DNA of 64,000 bases from Pseudomonas sp. MWU16-30317 (GTDB lineage: Bacteria > Pseudomonadota > Gammaproteobacteria > Pseudomonadales > Pseudomonadaceae), in assembly GCF_020515695.1 (NCBI RefSeq), contig NZ_JAIWJA010000001.1, positions 248,001-312,000 of the forward strand, in the 5' to 3' direction. The notes below the pieces were generated by a model. It was not told where the DNA came from and made no database searches. It worked only from the letters and a program-made list of their open reading frames with translations. Below are positions 31,091 to 39,748 of the stretch, in pieces. Within the stretch, counting starts at the first letter, position 1. Each line of letters begins with the position of its first letter. The translations under genes were made by a program, and so were the position numbers.

Positions 31091-33224
31091 GGGGCACCTC
31101 TTGGCTGATGATCACCGCATCGGCGGCGAACGCGCCTTGGCCGGCGGGCATGGCGAACACCGGGTTGAGGTCGACCGATTGCAGGCTGTCGCCCACGCGC
31201 CAGGCGAACTCGGAGAGCTTCGCGAGCATCTGCGCCAAGGCGTCGATGTCCACGGGTGGGCGGCCACGGGCACCCAGCAACAGAGGCGCGCCCTTGATGC
31301 TGCGGATCATCTTCTCGGCCTCAGTGGCGTCGAACGGGCAGCGCCGCAGGACCACGTCCTTGAGCACTTCGACAAAGATCCCGCCGAGGCCGAAGACTGC
31401 CACCGGGCCGAACATCGGGTCGCGCTGGATACCCATGAAACACTCGACGCCGCCACTCAGTTGGCGGGCCACCAGGATGCCGTCCAGATGCGCATCGGGG
31501 GCGTGCCGGGCGGCGCGTTCGAGCAACGTTGCGTAGCCCTCCTGGGCCGCCTGCGGGCCGGCGATATCGAGCAGCACGCCGCCGATCTCGGATTTGTGCA
31601 GGATATCGGCCGAAGAGATTTTCATCACCACCGGGTAGCCGATCTGGCTGGCGAAACGGGCCGCCTCGGCTGCGCTGTCGACGACTTTTTCGGCGGCACT
31701 GGCAATGCCGAATTCGCCGAGCAGAGTCTTGGCCTCGGCCTCGCTCAGTTTGCCGGGTGGCAGGTGCACGGCGGGCAGGTCGGGCTTGCTCGGCAGCAGG
31801 CGGTCGAAGGCCTCGCCCAGTTGGCCCATGGCGTGAATGGCGGTGACCGCCTGGGTCGGATCCTCGAACAGCACGAAGCCTTCGTTCTCGTACGGCACCA
31901 CTTGCTGTGCGTCGCCGATCAGCGAGACCACGAAGAGCGTCTCGGGGTGAGCATCCTTGACCTTTTTCAGCTCCGCGCACAAGCGTGGCGCAATCGACGG
32001 CACGGTGCCGGCCTGGCTGAAGAACGCCAGCACCGAGCGGTAGCCGCCATCACTGATCAGGCTCTCGGTGAAGCTGCCGGCCAGGGAAATGTCATTGAGC
32101 ACGTGGGCCGTGAAGTCCACCGGATTGATCGGCGAACAAAACGATAGCTGTTCCTTGAGCTTGGCCTGGGCGGCGACGGGCATGGGCGGCATTGGCAGGC
32201 CGAGGTCCTCGGCGGCGTCGCTGACGATGATGCCGGCGCCGCCGCTGATGGTGACCATGCCCAGGCTGTTGCTGGCCGGATAGATGCGCCGGGTGGCGGC
32301 GTAGGCGATATTGAGCATCTGCGCACCGCTGTCGGCAAGGAACACGGCGTAATCGCCGAGGACTGCCTTGAATACTTTGTCGTCACCGGCCAGCGACGCC
32401 GTGTGGGACATCGCCGCTTGCTGGCCGAGCGCACTGCGCCCGACTTTTTGCAGGATCACCGGCTTGCGCGCCCGGTGCGCCGCTTCCAGAGCATGGATGA
32501 AGCTGTCGACGTCGCGGATCGATTCGGCGTAGGCCATGACCACATCGACGTCGGGGCTGTCGACCAGCCAGCCGATCCCTTCGCCCAGAGTGATATCGGC
32601 TTCGTTGCCCGTCGAGATCATCAACGGCGTGCCGAGCCCGCGCGCCCGCGACAGGCCGAGCATGTGCGCGGCGTAGGCGCCGGACTGCGAAGCGATGCCA
32701 ACGCGGCCTGGCAACGGGAAGCCGCGCTCCAGGCCCGAGGCGAAGGTGCCGTAGTAGCCCAGATTGGCATTGAACACACCCGCGGTATTGGGGCCGAGCA
32801 GGCGCATATTGTGGCGGCGCGCCTCGAGCACCAAGGCATCCTGCAGCGCCACGCCATCACCGCCCACTTCACTGAAGCCTGAGGAGAACACCAGCGCGCT
32901 CCGGGTGCCACGTTCACCCAGGGCTCTGAGGGTGTCGAGCACCTGTGTGGCGGGCACCGCGACGATGGCGGTATCCGGCGCCTGGGGCAGATCCGCGACG
33001 CTGGCGTAGGCGCGGATGCCCTGGACTTCCTGGCGGTTGGGGTTGACCGGCATCAGTACGCCCTCGAATCCCTGGCGCAACATATAGGAAATGGGGCGCC
33101 CGCCGATGCGGGTCGGATCTGAGGAAGCGCCCACCACGGCCACCGAACGCGGTTGCAGCAGGGGAGTGAGGCTGTCGAATCGTGACCGGTCGCGGTCATC
33201 TGCATTGTTTTTATTGTCGTGCAT
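31074..33224 (-). CDS. ADP-forming acyl-CoA synthetase (acetate--CoA ligase family)
   Basis: 716 residues uniting both halves of the succinyl-CoA-synthetase-like enzyme. A CoA-binding Rossmann domain (SVAVVGASSDPTRIGGRPIS) comes first, then ligase domains with the phospho-histidine region around QAAMSHTASLAGDDKVF. A C-terminal ATP-grasp follows (LLGEFGIASAAEKV; YPVVMKISSADILHKSEIGG; FGLGGIFVEVLKDV). It activates a carboxylic acid with CoA and ATP, probably the first cytoplasmic step of the cluster. An aggtgacgac site precedes the ATG. Confidence 0.9.
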   Translation of the reverse strand: MHDNKNNADDRDRSRFDSLTPLLQPRSVAVVGASSDPTRIGGRPISYMLRQGFEGVLMPVNPNRQEVQGIRAYASVADLPQAPDTAIVAVPATQVLDTLRALGERGTRSALVFSSGFSEVGGDGVALQDALVLEARRHNMRLLGPNTAGVFNANLGYYGTFASGLERGFPLPGRVGIASQSGAYAAHMLGLSRARGLGTPLMISTGNEADITLGEGIGWLVDSPDVDVVMAYAESIRDVDSFIHALEAAHRARKPVILQKVGRSALGQQAAMSHTASLAGDDKVFKAVLGDYAVFLADSGAQMLNIAYAATRRIYPASNSLGMVTISGGAGIIVSDAAEDLGLPMPPMPVAAQAKLKEQLSFCSPINPVDFTAHVLNDISLAGSFTESLISDGGYRSVLAFFSQAGTVPSIAPRLCAELKKVKDAHPETLFVVSLIGDAQQVVPYENEGFVLFEDPTQAVTAIHAMGQLGEAFDRLLPSKPDLPAVHLPPGKLSEAEAKTLLGEFGIASAAEKVVDSAAEAARFASQIGYPVVMKISSADILHKSEIGGVLLDIAGPQAAQEGYATLLERAARHAPDAHLDGILVARQLSGGVECFMGIQRDPMFGPVAVFGLGGIFVEVLKDVVLRRCPFDATEAEKMIRSIKGAPLLLGARGRPPVDIDALAQMLAKLSEFAWRVGDSLQSVDLNPVFAMPAGQGAFAADAVIISQEVPHATQS

Positions 33225-33253
33225 GTCGTCACCTGTGAAGGGGGCTGGCGGAG

Positions 33254-34405
33254 TCAGAGCGTTGCTGCGCTCCCGAGAATGGCGGTGACCTGGCTCGACA
33301 GCGTGCCGCCGTTGCCGTGCAGCAAGGCAATGTCGGATCTGGCCAACTGGCGTTCGCCGGCCTCGCCACGAATCTGCCGGACCGCTTCAAGGATCAGGAA
33401 CATGCCGTACATGCCGGGGTGCATGCACGACAGGCCGCCACCGTTGGTGTTGACCGCCAGCGAGCCGCCCGGCGCGATACGGCCGTCCTGAACGAAGCGG
33501 CCGCCCTCGCCTTTGGGGCAGAAGCCTAAATCTTCGAGAAACAGGATGGTGTTGATGGTGAAGGCGTCGTAGAGCATCGCCAGGTCGATATCGGTGTGGC
33601 TGATACCGGCCATGGCCAGGGCGCGCGGACCACTTTCGCTGGCGGCGGTCACCGTCAAATCGGGCATGGCGACGATCGAGCGATGCCATTGCGCGCCGGC
33701 GGCGCCAAGGAAGTAAGCGGGCGCGCGGGGCAGATCGCGGGCGCGGTCGGCACGCACCATCACGCAGGCGCCGCCGCCATCGGTGACCAGGCAGCAATCG
33801 GCGGTGCTCAGCGGGTCGCTGACCATGCGTGCGGCCAGCACATCGTCGATGCTCAACGGGCCACGGGCATGGGCGTCAGGGTTGAGGTTGGCCCAGCCGC
33901 GGGCGGCCACGGCGACCTCGGCAAGCATGGCGCGGGTGGTGCCGTATTGGTGCATGTGACGGCTGGTGGCCAAGGCGTAGGCGGTGATCGGGTGGCGCGG
34001 TTGGTAAGGGGTCTCGTGCCACTGCGGCTCGCTCATTGACACCAGCTTGCCGCCACCGCTGCGCTGATTGGAGCCGTAGCAGATCAGCGCGGCACTGCAC
34101 AGGCCGGCCTGCAGCGCCAGGGTGGCTTGCAGCAAGTGCATCTCGAAACTCGAACCGCCGGCATTGGTGCCGTCGAAAAAGGTCGGGCGCAGCCCCAGAT
34201 ACTCGCCAGCCGACAGCGTTGGAAAGGCATTGACGCTGGTGGCGCAGAACAAGCCGTCGATGTCGCTCATCAGCAGGCCTGCATCGGCCACGGCGTTGAC
34301 GGCTGCCTGACCGAGCAATTCCATGGCGCTGTAACCGGGGGCATTGCCGATGCCGGATTGGCCGATGCCGACGATCGCGGTCTGGCCGCGCAACGGGCGG
34401 GTCAT
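33254..34405 (-). CDS. Thiolase-like protein (SCPx/Ltp2 type), probable aldolase subunit
   Basis: 383 residues with the thiolase fold (TAIVGIGQSGIG; DCCLVTDGGGACVMV; MLYDAFTINTILFLEDLG; NTNGGGLSCMHPGMYG; HGNGGTLSSQ). At the place of the nucleophilic cysteine it reads NAGGSSFEMH, so the cysteine is absent. Thiolase-fold proteins paired with a DUF35 partner, such as Ltp2 with ChsH2, cleave steroid side chains by retro-aldol reaction instead of thiolysis. The DUF35 gene is upstream with an ATGA overlap, which supports an aldolase complex. The assignment of substrate is open. Confidence 0.85.
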   Translation of the reverse strand: MTRPLRGQTAIVGIGQSGIGNAPGYSAMELLGQAAVNAVADAGLLMSDIDGLFCATSVNAFPTLSAGEYLGLRPTFFDGTNAGGSSFEMHLLQATLALQAGLCSAALICYGSNQRSGGGKLVSMSEPQWHETPYQPRHPITAYALATSRHMHQYGTTRAMLAEVAVAARGWANLNPDAHARGPLSIDDVLAARMVSDPLSTADCCLVTDGGGACVMVRADRARDLPRAPAYFLGAAGAQWHRSIVAMPDLTVTAASESGPRALAMAGISHTDIDLAMLYDAFTINTILFLEDLGFCPKGEGGRFVQDGRIAPGGSLAVNTNGGGLSCMHPGMYGMFLILEAVRQIRGEAGERQLARSDIALLHGNGGTLSSQVTAILGSAATL

Positions 34406-34800
34406 GAGGGTGTCTCCTCGGTCAGCACGCGAAAGACCACGGCGGCTTGTCCATGCAGTTCGACGATCTCGGCGCGCAAGCGGCTACCGATGGGCGCGGT
34501 GTCACAGTCCTGCAGGCGCGACATCATTCGCGGCCCCTCGTCGAGGTCAACCAGTGCGATGTTGTGGCTGCCTTGGCGAGAATGATTGACGGTGATCGCG
34601 TAAAGTGTGCCCAGCCCGCTGGCGGCCACCCAGTGCAGATCGGTCTCACCGCTGCCGGGCACCGCTATCCGGGGGTAGAACACATGGCGGCCGGCGCTTG
34701 GGCTGAACTGCAGCATGAAGCGGCCTTGATCCAGATACGCCTGGTATTGCGCCTCTGGCCCGAGAGGGCTGTCTGGCAGAGGTTGCGGTGCATGAGTCAT
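34402..34800 (-). CDS. OB-fold DUF35 protein (Zn-ribbon lost), partner of the thiolase-like protein
   Basis: 132 residues. Family features are an N-terminal helix (GPEAQYQAYLDQGRFMLQFS), a short hairpin (GRHVFYPRIAVPGSGE) where most members bind zinc through four cysteines, and an OB-fold (GTLYAITVNHS; NIALVDLDEGPRMMSRL; GSRLRAEIV). No zinc-ribbon cysteines remain here. DUF35 proteins bind acyl-CoA and complete the active site of thiolase-fold aldolases. First gene of the minus-strand operon, transcribed away from the IclR regulator. Confidence 0.85.
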   Translation of the reverse strand: MTHAPQPLPDSPLGPEAQYQAYLDQGRFMLQFSPSAGRHVFYPRIAVPGSGETDLHWVAASGLGTLYAITVNHSRQGSHNIALVDLDEGPRMMSRLQDCDTAPIGSRLRAEIVELHGQAAVVFRVLTEETPS

Positions 34801-34839
34801 GCGCCCTCCTGTTATTGTTGTGCGTCACGCTATACCACG

Positions 34840-34864
34840 TGTTGAAGTGAGCATATATTCAACA
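34840..34864. promoter_or_regulatory. Inverted repeat in the IclR/catabolic operon promoter region
   Basis: Arms tgttgaa and ttcaaca (7 bp, perfect) are separated by 11 bases, within the 70-base divergent region between the DUF35 gene and the IclR gene. Size and placement suit an IclR operator controlling both directions. Confidence 0.5.
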
Positions 34865-34870
34865 TAGAGA

Positions 34871-35692
34871 ATGTCAATCCGAATGCTGAATAAAATGACC
34901 GACGACTTGTTAGACAAAAATGCCCGGCCCGCGACCAAGGACGTCGGCGCTGTAGTCAACGCCATCCAGATCCTCCGCCATCTGGCCAGCACCCCCGACC
35001 CTGAAGGTGTAGCGGCCATTGCCCGGGCCACGGGCATCAGCCCCAGCAGCGCCTTCAATATCCTGCGCACCCTGACCAACGAGCAGTTGGTGTCCTTCAA
35101 TGACAACGCCAAGACCTACCGCCTGGGCCTCGGGCTGTCCGAGTTGGCAGTGAGTCTGATCGGCTACAGCTATGCCGACCTGATCCAGCCCGAGCTTGAT
35201 CGGTTGAGCCTCAATTACCGCATTCTGGTGATCCTCTGGCAGGTCACTGGCGACAATCACATTCACGCCATCGGCCGCGCGATCCCCACGGCAGCTCACG
35301 TCGACGTGCGCCTCAATACCCGCCTGCCCGAGTTGATCGGTGCCAGTGGTCGGTGTATCGCTGCCTTGCGCCAGGTGCCCGAGGAGGAGATGCGTCGTCG
35401 TTTCGCTCGGCTGCAATGGGAGAATCCACCGACCTTCGAAACCTACATGCGTGAGGCCCAGGCCACGCTGCAGAGCGGCTGGGCGATCGATGAGGGCAAC
35501 CTGTATCGCGGCGTCAGCCTTGTCGCCAGTGCGATCACCGACCACCATGATCAGCCGCGCCTGGTGATCTCCGGCATCGGTATCGGTGCTCAGCACAGTC
35601 GGGAAGAGTTGGAGCGCATGGGGGTTGCCTTGAGCCAGACCTCGGCTTTTATAGGGCGGGCGTTGTTTCCGGGCAAGCGCTCGGGCGCATGA
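34871..35692 (+). CDS. IclR-family transcriptional regulator
   Basis: 273 residues. The winged helix-turn-helix (about 25-85: VNAIQILRHLASTPDPEGVAA; GISPSSAFNILRTLTNEQLV) is followed by the IclR effector domain (LNTRLPELIGASGRCIAAL; DEGNLYRGVSLVASAI). Divergent from the ten-gene acyl-CoA operon, it is the obvious local regulator, probably sensing the substrate acid or its CoA ester. The start ATG 34871 has only a weak agaga site; ATG 34895 is a shorter alternative. Confidence 0.92.
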   Translation: MSIRMLNKMTDDLLDKNARPATKDVGAVVNAIQILRHLASTPDPEGVAAIARATGISPSSAFNILRTLTNEQLVSFNDNAKTYRLGLGLSELAVSLIGYSYADLIQPELDRLSLNYRILVILWQVTGDNHIHAIGRAIPTAAHVDVRLNTRLPELIGASGRCIAALRQVPEEEMRRRFARLQWENPPTFETYMREAQATLQSGWAIDEGNLYRGVSLVASAITDHHDQPRLVISGIGIGAQHSREELERMGVALSQTSAFIGRALFPGKRSGA

Positions 35693-35853
35693 ATTCCGAA
35701 TGCAGAATGGCATTCAAAATATAATCGATGGATTGGAGGCGCTGCCGCCATAGTCGCGTTTGTGGCCGAGCGGGAGAATTCACTTTTGCCGAAGCCCGGG
35801 CGCAGCTTTGCTTAAGGCCAATGCTGCGGCGAGCGTCTTTGAGGATAGGCAGG

Positions 35854-35907
35854 CACGCCGACCGGAGCTGTCGGCGTGAATCCCCGCCCCTGGGGTATCG
35901 GGCGGGG
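35854..35907. terminator. Two tandem GC hairpins
   Basis: Stem 1 is cacgccgac / gtcggcgtg (35854-35878); stem 2 is ccccgccc / gggcgggg (35882-35907). They lie just beyond the stop of the 28-codon gene on the minus strand. No T-run is present; they may stabilise a 3' end or terminate transcription. Confidence 0.5.
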
Positions 35908-35921
35908 GAGGGTTCAGCTCA

Positions 35922-36008
35922 TCAGAAGATAAACTTGAACAGCGCAATCACCACGATCAAACCGATCAGAAAGATGATGCCGACGGTACCGCCGAGAAAT
36001 TTCAGCAT
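35922..36008 (-). CDS. 28-residue single-helix membrane peptide
   Basis: ATG at 36008 with a near-perfect ribosome site (aaaaggag, 7 bases upstream) opens a 28-codon frame ended by TGA. The product is almost wholly hydrophobic (TVGIIFLIGLIVVIALF) with one Lys near each end (K3, K25), so it should be a single inner-membrane helix. It lies 58 bases downstream of the SDR gene on the same strand and may share its transcript. I do not recognise a named family. Its size explains why gene finders would miss it. Confidence 0.7.
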   Translation of the reverse strand: MLKFLGGTVGIIFLIGLIVVIALFKFIF

Positions 36009-36066
36009 GGTCAAACTCCTTTTTAGTGAGACGTCTTTTATCAGGGCGTCAATCGCAATCGTGGGT

Positions 36067-36966
36067 TCAAGGCAGCGGATTGCCGCCAGTCACACCAAAC
36101 ACTTCGCCAGTGATGTAGCTCGATTCCTGACTGGCCAGCAGCACGTAGATCGGCGCGCATTCGGCGGGTTGGCCTGGGCGGCCCATCGGCGTTTCCGAAC
36201 CAAAATCGGGGATATTGTCCTGGGGCTGGCCACCGCTCGGCTGCAGCGGGGTCCAGAACGGGCCCGGAGCCACGGCGTTGACACGGATGCCTTTGCTGAT
36301 GACCTGCTTGGCCAGGGCCTTGGTGAAGGCGACGATGGCCGACTTGGTCGAGGCGTAGTCGAGCAGCGTGGCCGATGGCTGATACGACTGGATCGATGCG
36401 GTGTTGATGATGGTGGCACCCGCCGGCAGATGCGGCAGGGCCGCCTTGCACAACCAGAACAACGCGTAGACGTTGGTCTTGAAGGTCGCGTCGAACTGTT
36501 CAGTGGTCAGTTCGGCGATGTCCTGTTGCGCCGTCTGCTTGCCGGCGACATTGACGAGGATGTCCAGGCCGCCGAGTCCGGCGACCGCCTTGTCGATCAG
36601 ACTTTGGCAGAATTGCTCGTCCTTGAGGTCGCCCGGTACGCTGATCGCCTTGCGGCCTTCGGCCTCGATCAGCTGCACCACCTCACGGGCATCGGCTTCT
36701 TCCTCGGGCAAATAATTGAGGACGATATCGGCGCCTTCGCGGGCAAAGGCGATAGCGGCCGCGCGGCCGATCCCCGAGTCGGCGCCGGTGATCAGTGCAC
36801 GGCGCCCCGCAAGGCGTCCAAAGCCTTTATAGCTGGTCTCGCCGTGGTCGGCGGCCGGTTGCAGGTCGTGGACCGTGCCTGGCGCCGACTGTGGTTGTTT
36901 GGGAAATGGTGGCTGCGGGTATTGAGTCAGTGGGTTTTGCATCGAATATTGGTTGTCGTCAGGCAT
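36067..36966 (-). CDS. SDR-family oxidoreductase, YghA-like
   Basis: 299 residues. A proline-rich N-terminal tail ([16 protein letters not shown]) and [21 protein letters not shown] introduce a classical SDR core with VNVAG, the catalytic Ser in [11 protein letters not shown], Tyr-Lys in [12 protein letters not shown] and [14 protein letters not shown] at the end. Proteins of this subgroup (E. coli YghA, Bacillus general-stress SDRs) are often stress-induced; the physiological substrate is unknown. The ATG at 36966 has an aggag site 6 bases upstream. A nested inverted repeat lies in its leader. Confidence 0.9.
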   Translation of the reverse strand: MPDDNQYSMQNPLTQYPQPPFPKQPQSAPGTVHDLQPAADHGETSYKGFGRLAGRRALITGADSGIGRAAAIAFAREGADIVLNYLPEEEADAREVVQLIEAEGRKAISVPGDLKDEQFCQSLIDKAVAGLGGLDILVNVAGKQTAQQDIAELTTEQFDATFKTNVYALFWLCKAALPHLPAGATIINTASIQSYQPSATLLDYASTKSAIVAFTKALAKQVISKGIRVNAVAPGPFWTPLQPSGGQPQDNIPDFGSETPMGRPGQPAECAPIYVLLASQESSYITGEVFGVTGGNPLP

Positions 36967-36983
36967 GCCAGGCTCCTCGGCTG

Positions 36984-37040
36984 CTTTAATGAACAGTGCA
37001 GCATCGCCGTGAGCAGTGCTGCATCGAATAGTCATTAAAG
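36984..37040. promoter_or_regulatory. Nested inverted repeats before the YghA-like gene
   Basis: Outer arms ctttaatga / tcattaaag (9 bp) enclose inner arms gcagca / tgctgc (6 bp). The structure begins 18 bases upstream of the start codon, so it could be an operator or a foldable 5' leader covering the ribosome site region. Confidence 0.45.
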
Positions 37041-37237
37041 TGGAGCGCCTTGAGGAATTGTTCGTTCCATCTTTATTGGTTGTATCGCCTAATGTAAAAA
37101 TATGTACATGATGTGGATACCAATATTTAATCGAGAGATCGCCAGGGAGGTCGATATACAGAATAACCAGCTGAATGCCGTTCATGACCTCCGATGTCGT
37201 GGACTTGCGCAGCACCCTGGCTTTGGGAGCACATGCA

Positions 37238-37462
37238 ATGCAGATCGAGCGCTTGGACATCATTCAGCACGACCTTGAAGACACCGCCGCCCATCTGGCG
37301 GGCCTGTCGAGAATGCTCGAAGGGCATGCCCGCTATCTTCGGCACAGCCGATATATCGATAACCTGGCCGAAATCGACTCCATCGAGCATCGCCTCGATG
37401 GGTTGGCGGCGTCGATCCTCGATCTGCGGGGTGTCGCCAGCAACATCGCCAAGGTGGCGTGA
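37238..37462 (+). CDS. Small helical protein of unknown function
   Basis: 74 residues from the ATG at 37238, which has a gggag site 9 bases upstream (an in-frame ATG at 37184 would add 18 but has no site). The sequence is strongly heptad-like ([40 protein letters not shown]) and probably forms a helical hairpin. No family recognised. It is flanked by the divergent SDR gene and the convergent LysR gene. Confidence 0.6.
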   Translation: MQIERLDIIQHDLEDTAAHLAGLSRMLEGHARYLRHSRYIDNLAEIDSIEHRLDGLAASILDLRGVASNIAKVA

Positions 37463-37504
37463 GGATTCTCCACGGGTTTTATGACGGCCAGCCGCTGGCC
37501 TCGA

Positions 37505-38380
37505 TCAGAGATAACCCTGCAGCCAGGCCGAGAAAAACTGCGCCTGCGGCACCGCATCCGGGGCCAGGCCGTAGTAATAGCGATTGACCGCCAGGCGCTG
37601 CTCCGGGAACGGGCACAGCAATTGGCCCGCCGCGATAGCGCTGGCTGCCAGCGAGGTCGGCACCACGGCGAAACCCAGCCCGTCGATGGCCGCCTGCACC
37701 ACAAAATGCACGTGATCGAATTGCATCTGCCCGGCCGGTTTGAGGTTGCCGGCACCGGATGACGCCAGCCAGCTCTGCCAATCCCCCTTGCGCGTCTTCG
37801 ACCAGAGCATCACCAGTTGCGTCAGCGCGCCCGGTTGCGCCAGTGGATGGCTGGCGAGCAGGGTGGGGGACACCACCAGGCAGATTTCATCTTCAAGGAA
37901 GGGTCGCAGTTCTATGGTCGCAGGCCAGTTGCTGTGGCCACGGCGGATTGCCACGTCGAAGCGCTCGTCGGCCTTGTCCGGGGACAGGGTGCTGGTCAGT
38001 ACATGAGGTTCGATGCCAGGGTATTGCTCGACGAAATCCGGCAGCCGCGGGATCAGCCAGCGCACCGCGAACGATGGCCGCACGTTGATTCGTACCACGC
38101 GCGATGGCGTCGGGGCCATGACTGCTTCGGTGGCGACGAGCAGTTGCTGCAAGGCGGCGTCGGCCTGGGAGTAGAACCGCATGCCCTCGACCGTCAGGCT
38201 GACCTGGCGCACGCGCCGTTCGAACAGGCGCACGCCCAGGTGCGTTTCCAGCGTCTTGATCTGGCGGCTGATGGCGCTGTGGGTGACATGCAATTCACCA
38301 GCGGCCAAGGTGAAACTCTGGTGCCGGGCGGCGACCACGAAGGCGCGGACTGCATTGAGAGGAGGCAATAAGAGGCTCAT
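37505..38380 (-). CDS. LysR-family transcriptional regulator
   Basis: 291 residues, GcvA-like. The DNA-binding domain is LNAVRAFVVAARHQSFTLAAGELHVTHSAISRQIKTLE in outline, followed by an effector domain with VRINVRPSFAVRWLIPRLPDF. The ATG at 38380 was chosen because it gives the canonical distance to the helix-turn-helix; 38410 is possible. It is divergent from the MFS gene at 38455 with 74 bases between, the usual arrangement for a LysR regulator and its efflux target. Confidence 0.92.
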   Translation of the reverse strand: MSLLLPPLNAVRAFVVAARHQSFTLAAGELHVTHSAISRQIKTLETHLGVRLFERRVRQVSLTVEGMRFYSQADAALQQLLVATEAVMAPTPSRVVRINVRPSFAVRWLIPRLPDFVEQYPGIEPHVLTSTLSPDKADERFDVAIRRGHSNWPATIELRPFLEDEICLVVSPTLLASHPLAQPGALTQLVMLWSKTRKGDWQSWLASSGAGNLKPAGQMQFDHVHFVVQAAIDGLGFAVVPTSLAASAIAAGQLLCPFPEQRLAVNRYYYGLAPDAVPQAQFFSAWLQGYL

Positions 38381-38454
38381 GCGTGCGATTTTGTCACATA
38401 TGCTTAACATTAATCTCGTTTGTCGCGTTCGCCACGAAGGTGCAGCATCCGCGT

Positions 38455-39624
38455 ATGCCTACTCCCACCGCCGTGCCTGTTCCCACCGCCACCGTCGACC
38501 GTCATTCACGTCTTGCCGCCTTGGCCTTGACGCTGGCGTTGCCGGCCGACGCCGTGTTGTATCTGCTGCTGCCTATGTACGCCGATCAATTCGGCGTGAC
38601 CCTGGCACAGGCCGGCTTGCTGTTGGCGGCCAACCGCTTGATTCGCATTGTCGGCTACGGCTACGTCACCCGCTTCTATGCGCGCCATGGCGACCGCGCC
38701 ACCTGCACCCTGGCGGTGCTCGGCGCTGCCGTATGTGCGGCGGGTAATGCGAGTCTGTCCGGGTTGTGGATGTTGCTGCCGCTACGGCTGCTGTGGGGGC
38801 TGTGCTTTGCGGCGTTAAGCCTGTCGACCCAGGCGCTGGCCACTGCGGACCCGGCGGGAGCGGCGCGACGTTCGGGACGTTCGCGCGCCTTTTCGGCACT
38901 GGGGCCGGTGGTGGCGCTGCCGTTGGCGGCGGTGTTCGCGCACTTTTGGGGCCCACGCTCGGTGTTCTGGGTGTTCGCCCTCGCGGCGCTCGCTGGATTG
39001 CTGGTCACCCGTGGTCTGCCGACCTTGCCCCATGCCATGCCCGCCAGGCGTCGCGGCCTGAAGTTGCCCAACAGCCTGGACAGCTGGTCGTTCCTTGAAG
39101 GGCTGACGCTCGATGGCCTGTTCATTATCGGTTTGTCTTACCTGGGGGGCGACGTGCTGCCCGGCGGCGCGGTGCTGGTTGCCGGCAGCTTGCTGGCGGT
39201 GCGCTATCTGGGCGAGATTCTGCTCAGCCCGCTGGGTGGTCATCTGGCCGATCAGTTCGGTGCCGAGCGCATGCTGGTGGTGCTGTCGCTGATGACCTGC
39301 GCCGCGCTGGTCGGCTTCGGCCTGGGCTGGGTGTGGGGCGGTGCGGCGGTGATCGTGGTGCTGCGGGCCCTGCAATTGCCGTTGCTGGCGCCGATCGTGG
39401 CGATGCGCACGCCGGGGCCGGAGCGAGTCCAGGCCCTGGTGTCGCGCTCGGTCTGGCGCGACATTGGCGCGGGCACCGGGCCGGTGCTGGCGGGGTTGTT
39501 GCTGCCGATCATGGCGCCGGTTTGGATTTACGCCGTACCGGCGGCGCTGCTGGGCGTGGCGGCGATCATGTGCGCCCGGCGGCCCGGCAGTGTGCCGGCG
39601 GCTGCGGTCCAGTCGGGGGAATAG
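38455..39624 (+). CDS. MFS transporter
   Basis: 389-residue inner-membrane carrier with about 12 helices. The start at ATG 38455 gives a short Pro/Thr-rich leader, then ALALTLALPADAVLYLLLPMYADQFGVTLAQAGLLLAANR. The loop 2-3 region (YGYVTRFYARHGDR) is a variant MFS A-motif. The second half contains LGGHLADQFGAERMLVV. The substrate is not inferable; a sugar or drug efflux role under the divergent LysR regulator is plausible. Confidence 0.85.
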   Translation: MPTPTAVPVPTATVDRHSRLAALALTLALPADAVLYLLLPMYADQFGVTLAQAGLLLAANRLIRIVGYGYVTRFYARHGDRATCTLAVLGAAVCAAGNASLSGLWMLLPLRLLWGLCFAALSLSTQALATADPAGAARRSGRSRAFSALGPVVALPLAAVFAHFWGPRSVFWVFALAALAGLLVTRGLPTLPHAMPARRRGLKLPNSLDSWSFLEGLTLDGLFIIGLSYLGGDVLPGGAVLVAGSLLAVRYLGEILLSPLGGHLADQFGAERMLVVLSLMTCAALVGFGLGWVWGGAAVIVVLRALQLPLLAPIVAMRTPGPERVQALVSRSVWRDIGAGTGPVLAGLLLPIMAPVWIYAVPAALLGVAAIMCARRPGSVPAAAVQSGE

Positions 39625-39639
39625 CACAACCTGCAAAGG

Positions 39640-39722
39640 CTTGGCGCGCAAGCTTTGCTCCCACAGAGTCGGCTGAACTGACGTCGTACACCGTGGGGGC
39701 AAGGCTGCACGTTCGGCGGCGA
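39640..39722. repeat. Inverted REP pair (imperfect)
   Basis: cgcgcaagctttgctccca is followed by tgggggcaaggctgcacgtt and cggcggcgaag in opposite orientation. The second half matches the cgttcggcggcgaa-type REP found at 52.7, 60.5 and 63.0 kb. It lies between convergent stops of the MFS and hydrolase genes. Confidence 0.6.
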
Positions 39723-39748
39723 AGAGGGCCGTCAGATCGCTGCAAATT

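Noticed and set aside
35728..37038. 436-codon plus-strand frame
   Set aside because: Covers the SDR gene and the small membrane-peptide gene in antisense; no signature.
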